Part shown: in pieces, positions 7,151-13,014 of the stretch | Layout: the number at the start of each line of letters is the position of its first letter | Position numbering within the stretch: position 1 is the first letter of the stretch | Source: Omnitrophica WOR_2 bacterium RIFCSPLOWO2_12_FULL_46_30 | Lineage (GTDB): Bacteria; Omnitrophota; Gorgyraeia; Gygaellales; UBA12090 | Length of the DNA: 13,014 nt | Assembly: GCA_001805845.1 (NCBI GenBank) | Contig: MHHA01000027.1 | Span: forward strand, 1-13,014 | Direction of reading: 5' to 3' | The notes under the pieces: generated by a model | Told to the model about the DNA's origin: nothing | Database searches by the model: none | Seen by the model: only the letters and a program-made list of their open reading frames with translations | Made by a program: the position numbers and the translations under genes

Positions 7151-8387
7151 GGCGTTTTCTTAAGATACGATGATACGCAAGCGCAAAGCGATGCGACTCA
7201 TTACGGATATGCTGGAGGAGACGTAAAGCCGCAGAATTACTTTTAAGCCTTAGCGGCGTACAACTAACTAAGGTATGCACAAGTTCCTCTTTCTTGGCTA
7301 AACTGATAACGGGCATATTAAACCCTAGATGCTCTAATTCCTTTTTCACCGCCCGGAGCTGGCCTTTGCCGCCATCTACTAAAATCAAATCCGGCGGAGG
7401 CAAATTTTCTTCTTTAACTCTCCGGTAGCGCCTTAAAACCGCTTCAGCCAGCATTTGATAGTCATTACTTTCTTTTACGGTTTTAATCCTGAACCTGCGG
7501 TAATTGGCCTTATCCGCTAAACCATTATAAAAGGATACCATTGATGCGCTTGCCTGTCTACCAGAAATATTGGAAACATCAAAAGCCTCGATTCTCCTGG
7601 GCAGCGCCTTAAACCCTAAAACCTCTTTTAACTGTCTGATGCCGGCCTGCGGCGCCTGAGCCGCCAGCGGCTGGGTATAAGCGGGCTTAAAGGCGCTTAA
7701 GGCAATGAGCTTATCCCGCAGGCCCGCTGCCTCTTCAAATTCTCGTTCTCTGGCTTTACTCTGCATCAGGCGGGCCAGCTCTTTGAGCAAGTTATCGTTC
7801 TTTCCTTCTAATATTAAACAGATTTGTTTAATTGTCTTAGCGTACTCGCTCTTGCTAATTTTAGCGGCGCAGGGCGCAGGAGAAAGCCTGAGCCGATAAT
7901 AGATGCAGGGTTTCTTAGGCATCCTTTTACAGGAGCGGTAGGGAAAATAGTGCCGGATGATCTTCAATGCATCCCTGAGCAAGGCGGCATTGGTATAGGG
8001 ACCAAAGTATCTTGCCCCGCCTGCTTCCTTTCTGCGCGTAATATGAACTCTGGGAAACTCTTCATTGGTTATCTTTACCAGGGGAAAACTCTTATCATCC
8101 CTAAGGGATACGTTATACTTGGGCTTATATTTATGAATGAGGCCTGCCTCAAGAAGCAGGGCCATACTCTCGCAGGAAGAAAGCCTGTAGTCAATATCAG
8201 AAAGATGGGACATAAGGCCCAGGGTCTTATTTGAAAGGCCCCTGCCGAAATAACTAAACAGGCGCTTGCGCAAAGATTTTGCCTTGCCAATATAGAGAAT
8301 CCTGCCCTGCGCATCCTTCATCAGATAAACGCCAGGCGAATCTGGAAGAGAAGATATTTGCTTTTTTAGTTTGTCAATATTATTCAT
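7125..8387 (-). CDS. uvrC: Compact excinuclease ABC subunit C (UvrC)
   Basis: UvrC makes the two incisions around a lesion in nucleotide excision repair. The GIY-YIG nuclease (SPGVYLMKD...ILYIGKAKSLRKRL, residues 17-42), the UVR motif (REREFEEAAGLRDKLIAL, 213-230, which contacts UvrB) and the RNase H-like nuclease are present, the last with Asp270 (AFDVSNISG), Asp338 (LILVDGGKGQL) and His399 (HIRNESHRFA). At 420 residues it is far shorter than E. coli UvrC (610). The segment normally linking the UVR motif to the RNase H-like domain is reduced to about 35 residues, and the protein stops after YHRILRKR without the C-terminal helix-hairpin-helix pair. Of the four cysteines that bind an iron-sulfur cluster in E. 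coli, the third is Ser169 (Cys153, Cys161, Cys173 remain). It begins 6 bases after murJ and has no obvious ribosome-binding site. Confidence 0.95.
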   Translation of the reverse strand: MNNIDKLKKQISSLPDSPGVYLMKDAQGRILYIGKAKSLRKRLFSYFGRGLSNKTLGLMSHLSDIDYRLSSCESMALLLEAGLIHKYKPKYNVSLRDDKSFPLVKITNEEFPRVHITRRKEAGGARYFGPYTNAALLRDALKIIRHYFPYRSCKRMPKKPCIYYRLRLSPAPCAAKISKSEYAKTIKQICLILEGKNDNLLKELARLMQSKAREREFEEAAGLRDKLIALSAFKPAYTQPLAAQAPQAGIRQLKEVLGFKALPRRIEAFDVSNISGRQASASMVSFYNGLADKANYRRFRIKTVKESNDYQMLAEAVLRRYRRVKEENLPPPDLILVDGGKGQLRAVKKELEHLGFNMPVISLAKKEELVHTLVSCTPLRLKSNSAALRLLQHIRNESHRFALAYHRILRKRHAFGEEKK

Positions 8388-8393
8388 AGTTAT

Positions 8394-9956
8394 TTAACGG
8401 CTCACCCGCAGCTTCTTCTTCATCAGCCATCGCCATAGCTCTCGTATTTCGCTCACCCTGAAAATAAAACAGAAAATAATATATGATAATGCGCCCGCGA
8501 TAATGACAAGCGCTAACCCAAGATATTTATTCAGCCCGCCAGCGCTTAAAATTCTATTTTTCGTAAAATAACATACCGCCCCCATAGAGAGACTGGCTAA
8601 AAGAATGCGCGCAAAGGACGCAATGAGCTTCTTGGTATCAAAATCACCCAGCCTCTTCTTTAAAATAAGAAGCAGAATAAAAAATGTACCGATGCTGGAG
8701 ATAGAGGTAGCCAGGGCAATCCCCCCAATCTTAAGAGGAGACATTAAGATAAAATTCAGGATGATATTTATGAGCAAAGCTAAAAATGCTATCTTGGCGG
8801 GAGTAACCGTATCTCTCAGGGCAAAAAATGCGTTTTGAAGCATTTTGGTTGCGCTATAAGCAAATAAACCGATGCTATAGAAAATCAATGCGCTTGCGGT
8901 GCGTTCTACGGAATATATGTCAAATTTTCCTCCGCCAAAAAGGATTGAGACAATCGGCAGCGCCAGAACCATAAACCCTATTGATGCAGGAAGCATGACG
9001 AAAAATGTGGTGCGCAGCCCCCAAAAAAGCGTCTGCCTTAATTGGGCATAAGTATCATCTGCGGCCTGCGTAGAGAATGCCGGAAGAATTGCCTGCGCAA
9101 GGGCGTTGCTAAAAATTCCTAAGGGAAATTGAATCATCCGATAAGAAAAATATAATACCGCCACCCCTCCTTCCCCGACAATCCAGGACAGGGAGCCGAA
9201 TATTGAGTCCACAAAATTATTTAACTGATAAATACCCGAGCTAAAGACCCGCGGCAGCATCAGCTTGCCTATGGTTACAGCTTGCGGATGTTTAAAACTC
9301 TGAAAAACCCTGAGCCTAAAACCTTTTTGGTACAATACGGGAACCTGCACTGCTAATTGCAGGATGCCCCCTACCAGAACACCTAGAGCCAAACCAGTAA
9401 TTCCTTCTCCACAGAGCAGAACAAATACAATTAAAGAAATATTTAAAAGGCAGGGTGCAAATGCGGGCAGCGCAAAAGCCTTAAGGGAGTTGAGCACCGC
9501 CAGGCAATAGGCGCTCAAACTGATTAACAAGAGGTAAGGGAAAATTATCCGGTTTAATCTAATGGTAATTTCCAACTTTTCCGGCGAAAACATAAAACCC
9601 GGAGCAATAAGACGCACAATGGACGGTGAAAAGAAGACCCCGAATACAACGATGGCGCTAACGATTACCAATAAAAGATTAAGCACCACATTACACAGCT
9701 TCCAGAATTCCTCTTTAGAGGCCTTAAGAGAATACTCGCTAAAGACCGGCACTAATGCCGCATTTGCTGCGCCTTCACCTAATAAATCGCGCAATAGATT
9801 GGGAATCCTGAAGGCAATGACAAATGCCTGGGCATAAACGTAGACTCCGAATAACCTGGCAATAACGATATCCCTGATAAACCCCAGGATGCGCGAGCAG
9901 AGGGTAAAAAAACCAATACCAAAGGCGGATCTGGCTATTGCTTTATTGGTTGACAT
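8394..9956 (-). CDS. murJ: Lipid II flippase MurJ
   Basis: MurJ moves lipid-linked peptidoglycan precursor to the outer face of the inner membrane. The 520-residue protein is almost wholly hydrophobic with about 14 predicted membrane segments and opens with family signatures: SRILGFIRDIVIARLFG (21-37) and AFRIPNLLRDLLGEGAANAALVPVFSEY (48-75). Arg22, Arg28 and Arg50 correspond to the charged cavity residues needed in E. coli MurJ. The start codon at 9956 has no visible Shine-Dalgarno sequence, and its first codons overlap the -35 box of the divergent rpsT promoter. It is the first gene of the seven-gene minus-strand run; I could not identify its own promoter in the 83-base gap. Confidence 0.96.
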   Translation of the reverse strand: MSTNKAIARSAFGIGFFTLCSRILGFIRDIVIARLFGVYVYAQAFVIAFRIPNLLRDLLGEGAANAALVPVFSEYSLKASKEEFWKLCNVVLNLLLVIVSAIVVFGVFFSPSIVRLIAPGFMFSPEKLEITIRLNRIIFPYLLLISLSAYCLAVLNSLKAFALPAFAPCLLNISLIVFVLLCGEGITGLALGVLVGGILQLAVQVPVLYQKGFRLRVFQSFKHPQAVTIGKLMLPRVFSSGIYQLNNFVDSIFGSLSWIVGEGGVAVLYFSYRMIQFPLGIFSNALAQAILPAFSTQAADDTYAQLRQTLFWGLRTTFFVMLPASIGFMVLALPIVSILFGGGKFDIYSVERTASALIFYSIGLFAYSATKMLQNAFFALRDTVTPAKIAFLALLINIILNFILMSPLKIGGIALATSISSIGTFFILLLILKKRLGDFDTKKLIASFARILLASLSMGAVCYFTKNRILSAGGLNKYLGLALVIIAGALSYIIFCFIFRVSEIRELWRWLMKKKLRVSR

Positions 9957-9978
9957 ATTAGGTTATCTGTGCTATATA
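9950..9978 (+). promoter_or_regulatory. Sigma-70-type promoter for rpsT
   Basis: A perfect TTGACA (9950-9955) is separated by exactly 17 bases from TATATA (9973-9978), which is preceded by TGC, an extended -10 motif. Transcription would begin near 9985, giving a leader of about 55 bases. The -35 box overlaps the first codons of the divergent murJ, so the two genes may compete for polymerase. Confidence 0.75.
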
Positions 9979-10025
9979 AAATTAGCAAAATGGTTTAGCC
10001 CGTTAGAAAATAAAGAGCAACCTGT

Positions 10026-10032
10026 AAGGAGG
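10026..10032 (+). promoter_or_regulatory. Strong ribosome-binding site of rpsT
   Basis: AAGGAGG sits 7 bases before the ATG at 10040. It is the strongest Shine-Dalgarno match in the window and fits a highly expressed ribosomal protein; most other starts here have weak or no matches. Confidence 0.9.
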
Positions 10033-10039
10033 GATTTAA

Positions 10040-10309
10040 ATGGCTCCACGTAGACGTCAATCACTTAAAAGTCAACGTAAAGACAAGAAAAGGCACACAC
10101 TTAATCTCCGGATTAAAACTGAGCTTAAGAAAACCTTAAAAAAACTGCAAGGCTCTATTCTGGCTAAAAATATTGAAGAGGCAAAGAAGTTTCTTATAGA
10201 AGCCATATCCAAACTTGCCAAGGCGGCCAAAAAAGACGTTATTCATAAAAATACTGCCAGACGCAGAATCTCCCGCCTGAGCAAAAAAGTTGCCAAACTA
10301 AGTGCATAA
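10040..10309 (+). CDS. rpsT: Small ribosomal subunit protein bS20
   Basis: S20 binds 16S rRNA during early assembly of the small subunit. The 89 residues are highly basic and helical, ending in the family signature KKDVIHKNTARRRISRLSKKVAKL (about 64-87). It is the only plus-strand gene in the window, with its own promoter and a strong ribosome-binding site. Its last 12 bases overlap the 3' end of the convergent holA. No terminator hairpin is seen after the stop codon, so transcripts may run into the holA antisense strand. Confidence 0.97.
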   Translation: MAPRRRQSLKSQRKDKKRHTLNLRIKTELKKTLKKLQGSILAKNIEEAKKFLIEAISKLAKAAKKDVIHKNTARRRISRLSKKVAKLSA

Positions 10310-11029
10310 TTTACACAATCTTACTACCAGCATTTCCAGGGCGAACTGAGCTTTGAGCTTGCCTGTTTTTATCGTAACATCTGCCGCCAAGAGCAGATCT
10401 ACTTTTTTCAGCCGCTCATCCAGATTCAGGCTCTGCTTAGTAAACTGATAGCGCAAAGCTCCTAATATCCTCTCCGGCTTTTCACCCGCCCTGAATAGAT
10501 CCGCCAATACATTCAGTGCGCTCTCCACCTGCCTTCTTTCAATTTCGTAAGCTAAATCAAAGGCATTGCTTTTCTTCTTACTTTTAAAATAAATGACTCT
10601 GGCAACCTTAAGGAGTTTATTCAGCAGCGGATTTTGTTCGCGGGGCATACTGATAATATCAAAAACAAGAATTATATCATCAGGCAAATTATCCACTCGG
10701 CTGAGGAGAAAATCTTGAAAATTATCTTTAAATCTAAGGATATCTTTAATTACTAAGAGTCTTTGCTTAACTCCGACGGGAACGCGGCTTAAGGCCTCGT
10801 TTAACAAAGGCAGAGTTAATTCTTTGGCATAAAAAGCTTCGTAGTTAAAAGATTCTGCCCAGGCCCCTCGCTTCGCTCCCTCAAATAACTGACCCCTCGG
10901 GAAGATTTTGTTTGAATTTTGCGCCGAGGGGTCATCCTGAGGCCCGCAGGGCCGAAGGATCTCATTCTTTAAGGACTGGATTTTTTCCTGTTTGGCGAGT
11001 TCGTCTTCCCCAACAAAAAGATAGATCAT
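10298..11029 (-). CDS. holA: DNA polymerase III delta subunit (HolA-like)
   Basis: The delta subunit opens the beta sliding clamp as part of the clamp loader. The protein begins MIYLFVGEDELAKQEKI, a typical delta N-terminus, and ends with the recognisable domain III pattern ALNVLADLFRAGEKPERILGALRYQF...VDLLLAADVTIKTGKLKAQFALEMLVVRLC. It is 243 residues from ATG 11029, shorter than the usual 330-340, with the middle domain reduced. An alternative TTG start at 11059, overlapping the lptE stop, would add 10 residues that do not look like the family; I prefer the ATG although neither has a good ribosome-binding site. Residues about 25-59 (RPCGPQDDPSAQNSN...GAWAES) are encoded by a palindrome-rich insert. 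The convergent rpsT overlaps its end by 12 bases. Confidence 0.85.
   Translation of the reverse strand: MIYLFVGEDELAKQEKIQSLKNEILRPCGPQDDPSAQNSNKIFPRGQLFEGAKRGAWAESFNYEAFYAKELTLPLLNEALSRVPVGVKQRLLVIKDILRFKDNFQDFLLSRVDNLPDDIILVFDIISMPREQNPLLNKLLKVARVIYFKSKKKSNAFDLAYEIERRQVESALNVLADLFRAGEKPERILGALRYQFTKQSLNLDERLKKVDLLLAADVTIKTGKLKAQFALEMLVVRLCKLCT
10852..10960. repeat. Palindrome-rich in-frame insert in holA
   Basis: Two inverted repeats are adjacent. GACCCCTCGG (10891-10900) pairs perfectly with CCGAGGGGTC (10924-10933) across 23 bases. Then 10934-10960 forms a compact hairpin, ATCCT GA GGCCC GCA GGGCC GA AGGAT. A further CCCCTCGCTTCGCTCCCTC-like stretch lies at 10864-10882. The encoded residues, rich in Pro, Gly, Arg and Gln, fall between the first helix and FNYEAFYAKE of HolA and have no counterpart that I know of in the family. 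Confidence 0.8.
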
Positions 11030-11052
11030 CGGCGCAGAAATTGAGGGTGAGG

Positions 11053-11721
11053 TTACCAATTTTCAACGGTGCGCTCTATTGCGCGCCTTGCCAGATCGCT
11101 GATAGCATTATCTAAAGCAGACTTCTCAGAGACCGCCTGAGCGCCGCTGGTAAAATAAGTAGCATCGCCTACAAAATTCGCTTCATCCCAGAGCGGCTTT
11201 TCTTCACCTTTTTTATAGAGGGTTAGATGTACAATCAGGCTGATGCGGTATTCGCTAACGTCTTCCTGATTGTTCTCATAGCGCAGGGGGTCTCTGCGAT
11301 ATTCAAGAAGTTCGCCTTTTAAGATTAAATCTGCCTCATCTTTTGCGGCTATGCGCAAACCCCCATCATACATAAAGCGATTGAGCACCGCGGTGCGCAG
11401 GTCGGCCTCAAGGAGGGGATAATAAGTCCTGAATCTCTGGGAAAGGTCGGTAGCGTTCTCGGAGAAAATATCAACCTTGTTTACAAACGGCTCAACGCAG
11501 ATTGTCTTGTATGGGCCAACGTATACCGAACGCACCGCGTATCCGCAGCCAGACAAAGCGCAAAGAGAAAACATCAAGCTACAACCTAAAACAATAATCT
11601 GCGTTAATCCGTGTTTTTTATGGTACAGGAAAGTATAAAACACTTTCCCATACCACTGCGAAAATCGCTGAAAGTCATCGCCAAAGGCGATTTTCTTGTC
11701 CGTGTTTATCCGTGTGATCAT
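11053..11721 (-). CDS. LptE-like outer-membrane LPS-assembly lipoprotein
   Basis: LptE is a lipoprotein that plugs the LptD barrel and helps insert lipopolysaccharide. A hydrophobic segment (residues 42-58) ends in the lipobox LSGC with Cys59 followed by Gly-Tyr, as is typical of LptE. The remainder, with VEPFVNK, LEADLRTAVLNRF, ADLILKGELLEYRRDPL and the C-terminal AISDLARRAIERTVENW, fits the compact LptE fold and length. The gene overlaps bamD in an ATGA arrangement and has GGAG 5 bases before the ATG, supporting start 11721. That start, however, gives about 41 polar and aromatic residues before the signal helix, encoded by a repeat-like block (11596-11721); a downstream GTG at residue 27 is an alternative. 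The family call rests on pattern and on its place after the BamD-like gene. Confidence 0.75.
   Translation of the reverse strand: MITRINTDKKIAFGDDFQRFSQWYGKVFYTFLYHKKHGLTQIIVLGCSLMFSLCALSGCGYAVRSVYVGPYKTICVEPFVNKVDIFSENATDLSQRFRTYYPLLEADLRTAVLNRFMYDGGLRIAAKDEADLILKGELLEYRRDPLRYENNQEDVSEYRISLIVHLTLYKKGEEKPLWDEANFVGDATYFTSGAQAVSEKSALDNAISDLARRAIERTVENW
11596..11721. repeat. 126-bp repeat-like block forming the lptE 5' end
   Basis: CACGGATT-type motifs lie at both ends (on the minus strand ACACGGATAAACACGGAC near 11715-11698 and AACACGGATTAACGCAGATT near 11615-11596). Between them are two hairpins: TGGTA-CA-GGAAAGT with ACTTTCC-CA-TACCA (11621-11655), and GAAAATCGC with GCGATTTTC (11660-11668 and 11687-11695) enclosing ATCGCC/GGCGAT (11677-11691). 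The block is exactly 42 codons and encodes LptE residues 1-42. It also supplies the ATGA that joins the bamD stop and the lptE start. Confidence 0.65.
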
Positions 11722-12665
11722 TTTTTCTCCAATTCCTTTAATTTCTCACGCGCTTTTTTGGCGCTTGAGCAATAATAGCAGTTGTCTACTATTTCCTGAT
11801 AATAAATCCTGGCAGGTTCATATTTTTTCTGCTTTTCATAAAATTCGGCAATCTTTAAATTACCTTCTGCCTCTTTTTCCTTGAGGCTGTCAATTTGATG
11901 CTGTGCCTCTCGGCTTAAGGACGTATCCGGATGAGACCCCACAAACTGTTCAAATTTCTCCTTTGCCTCTTTGGTAAGCTCCTGGTCGTAATCGGCCTTG
12001 GGGGCAATTCTACCTATAGAGTCAGCTGCCTGAAATTTTGCCGCGGCAACCCATTCGCTATCAGGATAGGTGGTAACTACTTTTTCAAACTCATCCCTGG
12101 CTTCCTGAAAACGGCCCAGATGCTTTAGCGTCACTGCCAATAGATACTGCGCCTTAGGAGCGAACTTGCCATAAGTTGAATTCTCCACCACCTTGCGGAA
12201 TATCTCAAGAGAAGGATTCTCCACCGGAAGCTCCATACCAAGGGCTTTACGTTTTTCTCCTGACATAAATGCCTCGCCAATCTTCAATTGACGCTCAATT
12301 ATTTCATCAATACGCGCGCTAAAGGGGTATTTATCAAGAACCTGCTGATGGGCCTGATATGCTTCATAAGGCTTATTTAACTTTTCCAGGCTCAAGGCGA
12401 TGTAAAACTGCCCCTCTGCGGCTTCATAGGCCCTGGGATAGCGCCTGATGAGCTTACGGCATTCATCAATGGTTTCTTTATATTTGCCTTGTTCGTAAAA
12501 CTCAAGGGAAAATTTTAACTGCTCCTTTGGATTTGGCTTGACGCTGTATTTTGGGTTCGTCCAACGGCCGGTCTTAGGGGTCCAAATCCAGTAGGCATAG
12601 CCCATCGGTATAGTAAAGAATGAAATAACGGTTATTAAAATAAGGCAGAAAATCGTTTTTTTCAT
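11718..12665 (-). CDS. BamD-like TPR protein, outer-membrane assembly
   Basis: BamD is a periplasmic TPR protein of the complex that folds beta-barrel proteins into the outer membrane. The 315-residue protein has an N-terminal signal peptide (MKKTIFCLILITVISFFTIPMGYA) followed by YWIWTPKTGRWTNPKY and then TPR-like helical pairs, for example PKEQLKFSLEFYEQGKYKETIDECRKLIRRYP (46-77), AAEGQFYIALSLEKLNKPYEAYQAHQQVLDKYP (82-114), APKAQYLLAVTLKHLGRFQEARDEFEKVVTTYP and a C-terminal pair ending DNCYYCSSAKKAREKLKEL. Unlike E. coli BamD it lacks a lipobox cysteine at the signal-peptide end; cleavage is more likely after Ala24. It starts a minus-strand operon with lptE and holA and is preceded by a good promoter and a hairpin leader, but no Shine-Dalgarno match. 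A generic TPR protein remains possible. Confidence 0.8.
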   Translation of the reverse strand: MKKTIFCLILITVISFFTIPMGYAYWIWTPKTGRWTNPKYSVKPNPKEQLKFSLEFYEQGKYKETIDECRKLIRRYPRAYEAAEGQFYIALSLEKLNKPYEAYQAHQQVLDKYPFSARIDEIIERQLKIGEAFMSGEKRKALGMELPVENPSLEIFRKVVENSTYGKFAPKAQYLLAVTLKHLGRFQEARDEFEKVVTTYPDSEWVAAAKFQAADSIGRIAPKADYDQELTKEAKEKFEQFVGSHPDTSLSREAQHQIDSLKEKEAEGNLKIAEFYEKQKKYEPARIYYQEIVDNCYYCSSAKKAREKLKELEKK

Positions 12666-12677
12666 AAAGAAATCTCG

Positions 12678-12733
12678 GGCCTGCCCCGAACAAAGCTGTC
12701 ATATTTATTTATAGGTTTTGTTCGGGGCAGGCC
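12678..12733. repeat. Perfect 17-bp inverted repeat in the bamD leader (GCCTGCCCCG family)
   Basis: GGCCTGCCCCGAACAAA (12678-12694) and TTTGTTCGGGGCAGGCC (12717-12733) are exactly complementary, separated by 22 AT-rich bases. The outer ten bases match the lnt inverted repeat at 387-449. In the transcript the hairpin would end 12 bases before the bamD start codon. No run of T follows the stem on either strand, so it is not a convincing terminator. Confidence 0.9.
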
Positions 12734-12761
12734 TCGTCCCGCGTAGCGAGAGAACTTGTTT

Positions 12762-12790
12762 AATTTACCATAAATAACTGGGTTTGTCAA
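12762..12790 (-). promoter_or_regulatory. Sigma-70-type promoter for the bamD-lptE-holA operon
   Basis: On the minus strand TTGACA (12790-12785) is followed after 17 bases by TAAATT (12767-12762), with TGG immediately before it as an extended -10. Transcription would start near 12754, giving a leader of about 90 bases that contains the 17-bp hairpin. The promoter lies just past the comEC stop codon, so the operon need not depend on read-through. Confidence 0.7.
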
Positions 12791-12807
12791 CGGGAAGACA
12801 GACAGCT

Positions 12808-13014
12808 TTAGTAGAGATAAAAATAAGCAAAGGGCAGATGGCTAAGACAATAGGCAACCTTAAATAAAAATACTAAAACGAAATTGGTAGTGGCGGCTAT
12901 TGAGGGACTTAATAGAGGGCAGGCCAGGGCAGATAAGCTAAGAGTAAACCCCAGAATGATGGCTAAACTTGCCAGGGGAACTATAATTAGATTAGCCAAA
13001 ATGGTAACCGGGCT
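12808..13014 (-). CDS. ComEC/Rec2-family competence protein, 3' part only
   Basis: ComEC forms the inner-membrane channel for single-stranded DNA during transformation. Only the last 68 residues are in the window; the frame runs off the right edge. They read SPVTILANLIIVPLASLAIILGF followed by two more hydrophobic stretches and SHLPFAYFYLY, then a TAA stop. The ANLIIVPLASL motif is characteristic of the end of the ComEC membrane (competence) domain. In many bacteria further helices and a metallo-beta-lactamase domain follow; here the protein ends directly after PFAY, so that domain is absent from this gene. The call rests on a short stretch. Confidence 0.7.
   Translation of the reverse strand, partial: SPVTILANLIIVPLASLAIILGFTLSLSALACPLLSPSIAATTNFVLVFLFKVAYCLSHLPFAYFYLY

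Noticed and set aside
7824..8234. Plus-strand reading frame opposite uvrC
   Set aside because: It mirrors the conserved UvrC nuclease region and has no family features of its own.
9957..10039. Promoter for murJ on the minus strand
   Set aside because: Several TTGC and TATATA-like pieces exist but none gives a good -35/-10 pair with proper spacing.
11030..11059. TTG start of holA at 11059
   Set aside because: It adds ten residues unlike the family and has no ribosome-binding site; ATG 11029 gives the expected MIYLFVGEDE start. It cannot be fully excluded.
12678..12733. Intrinsic terminator for comEC
   Set aside because: The stem is strong but no T-run follows it on either strand, and it lies downstream of the promoter for the next operon.

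Overview
This window looks like chromosome from an uncultured, diderm (Gram-negative) bacterium. It encodes outer-membrane machinery (a BamD-like TPR protein, an LptE-like lipoprotein, apolipoprotein N-acyltransferase Lnt), a type IV pilus retraction-type ATPase, and housekeeping genes. The combination of compact single genes, moderate GC, a BamD-like protein beginning YWIWTPKTG after its signal peptide, and many small palindromic repeats inside genes is reminiscent of Candidatus Omnitrophota or a related PVC-side lineage. That placement is an impression from sequence style, not a computed result.

Layout. Almost everything is on the minus strand. Reading in the direction of transcription from the right edge: the 3' end of a comEC-like gene (13014-12808), then a promoter and a hairpin-bearing leader, then bamD-like (12665-11718), lptE-like (11721-11053) and holA (about 11029-10298). 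One plus-strand gene, rpsT (10040-10309), sits in the middle; it is convergent with holA and divergent from murJ. From murJ a second, tightly packed minus-strand run follows: murJ (9956-8394), uvrC (8387-7125), ogt/MGMT (7150-6818), pilT/pilU (6800-5730), prfB (5715-4608, read through a +1 frameshift), secA (4614-1696) and lnt (1631-66). Gaps are 17 bases or less, or overlaps, until the 64-base gap before lnt. No stretch longer than 300 bases lacks a gene. I saw no tRNA, rRNA, CRISPR array or transposase.

The genes work together mostly at the cell envelope: SecA exports proteins, Lnt completes lipoprotein maturation, MurJ flips lipid II, and BamD- and LptE-like proteins assemble outer-membrane proteins and LPS. 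UvrC and the alkyltransferase repair DNA, HolA is the delta subunit of the replicative clamp loader, RF2 and S20 serve translation, and the PilT/PilU-like protein and ComEC fragment suggest pilus and DNA-uptake functions.

The most notable signal is not a gene. At least eight short repeat structures are scattered here, most of them inside reading frames without breaking them: a 28-bp unit in three tandem copies in lnt (open in all three frames on the coding strand only), an 18-bp-arm inverted repeat in lnt whose core recurs in the bamD leader, an inverted repeat in the SecA C-terminal linker, a compound hairpin in HolA, a 126-bp repeat-like block that supplies the LptE N-terminus, and three arrays with 7-bp periodicity in and just before lnt. 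Together they look like several families of small palindromic elements that tolerate or exploit insertion into coding sequence, comparable in kind to the Rickettsia palindromic elements. Other points are a textbook RF2 frameshift signal, a PilT/PilU ATPase with Asn at the Walker B glutamate position, and a UvrC lacking its middle and helix-hairpin-helix domains.
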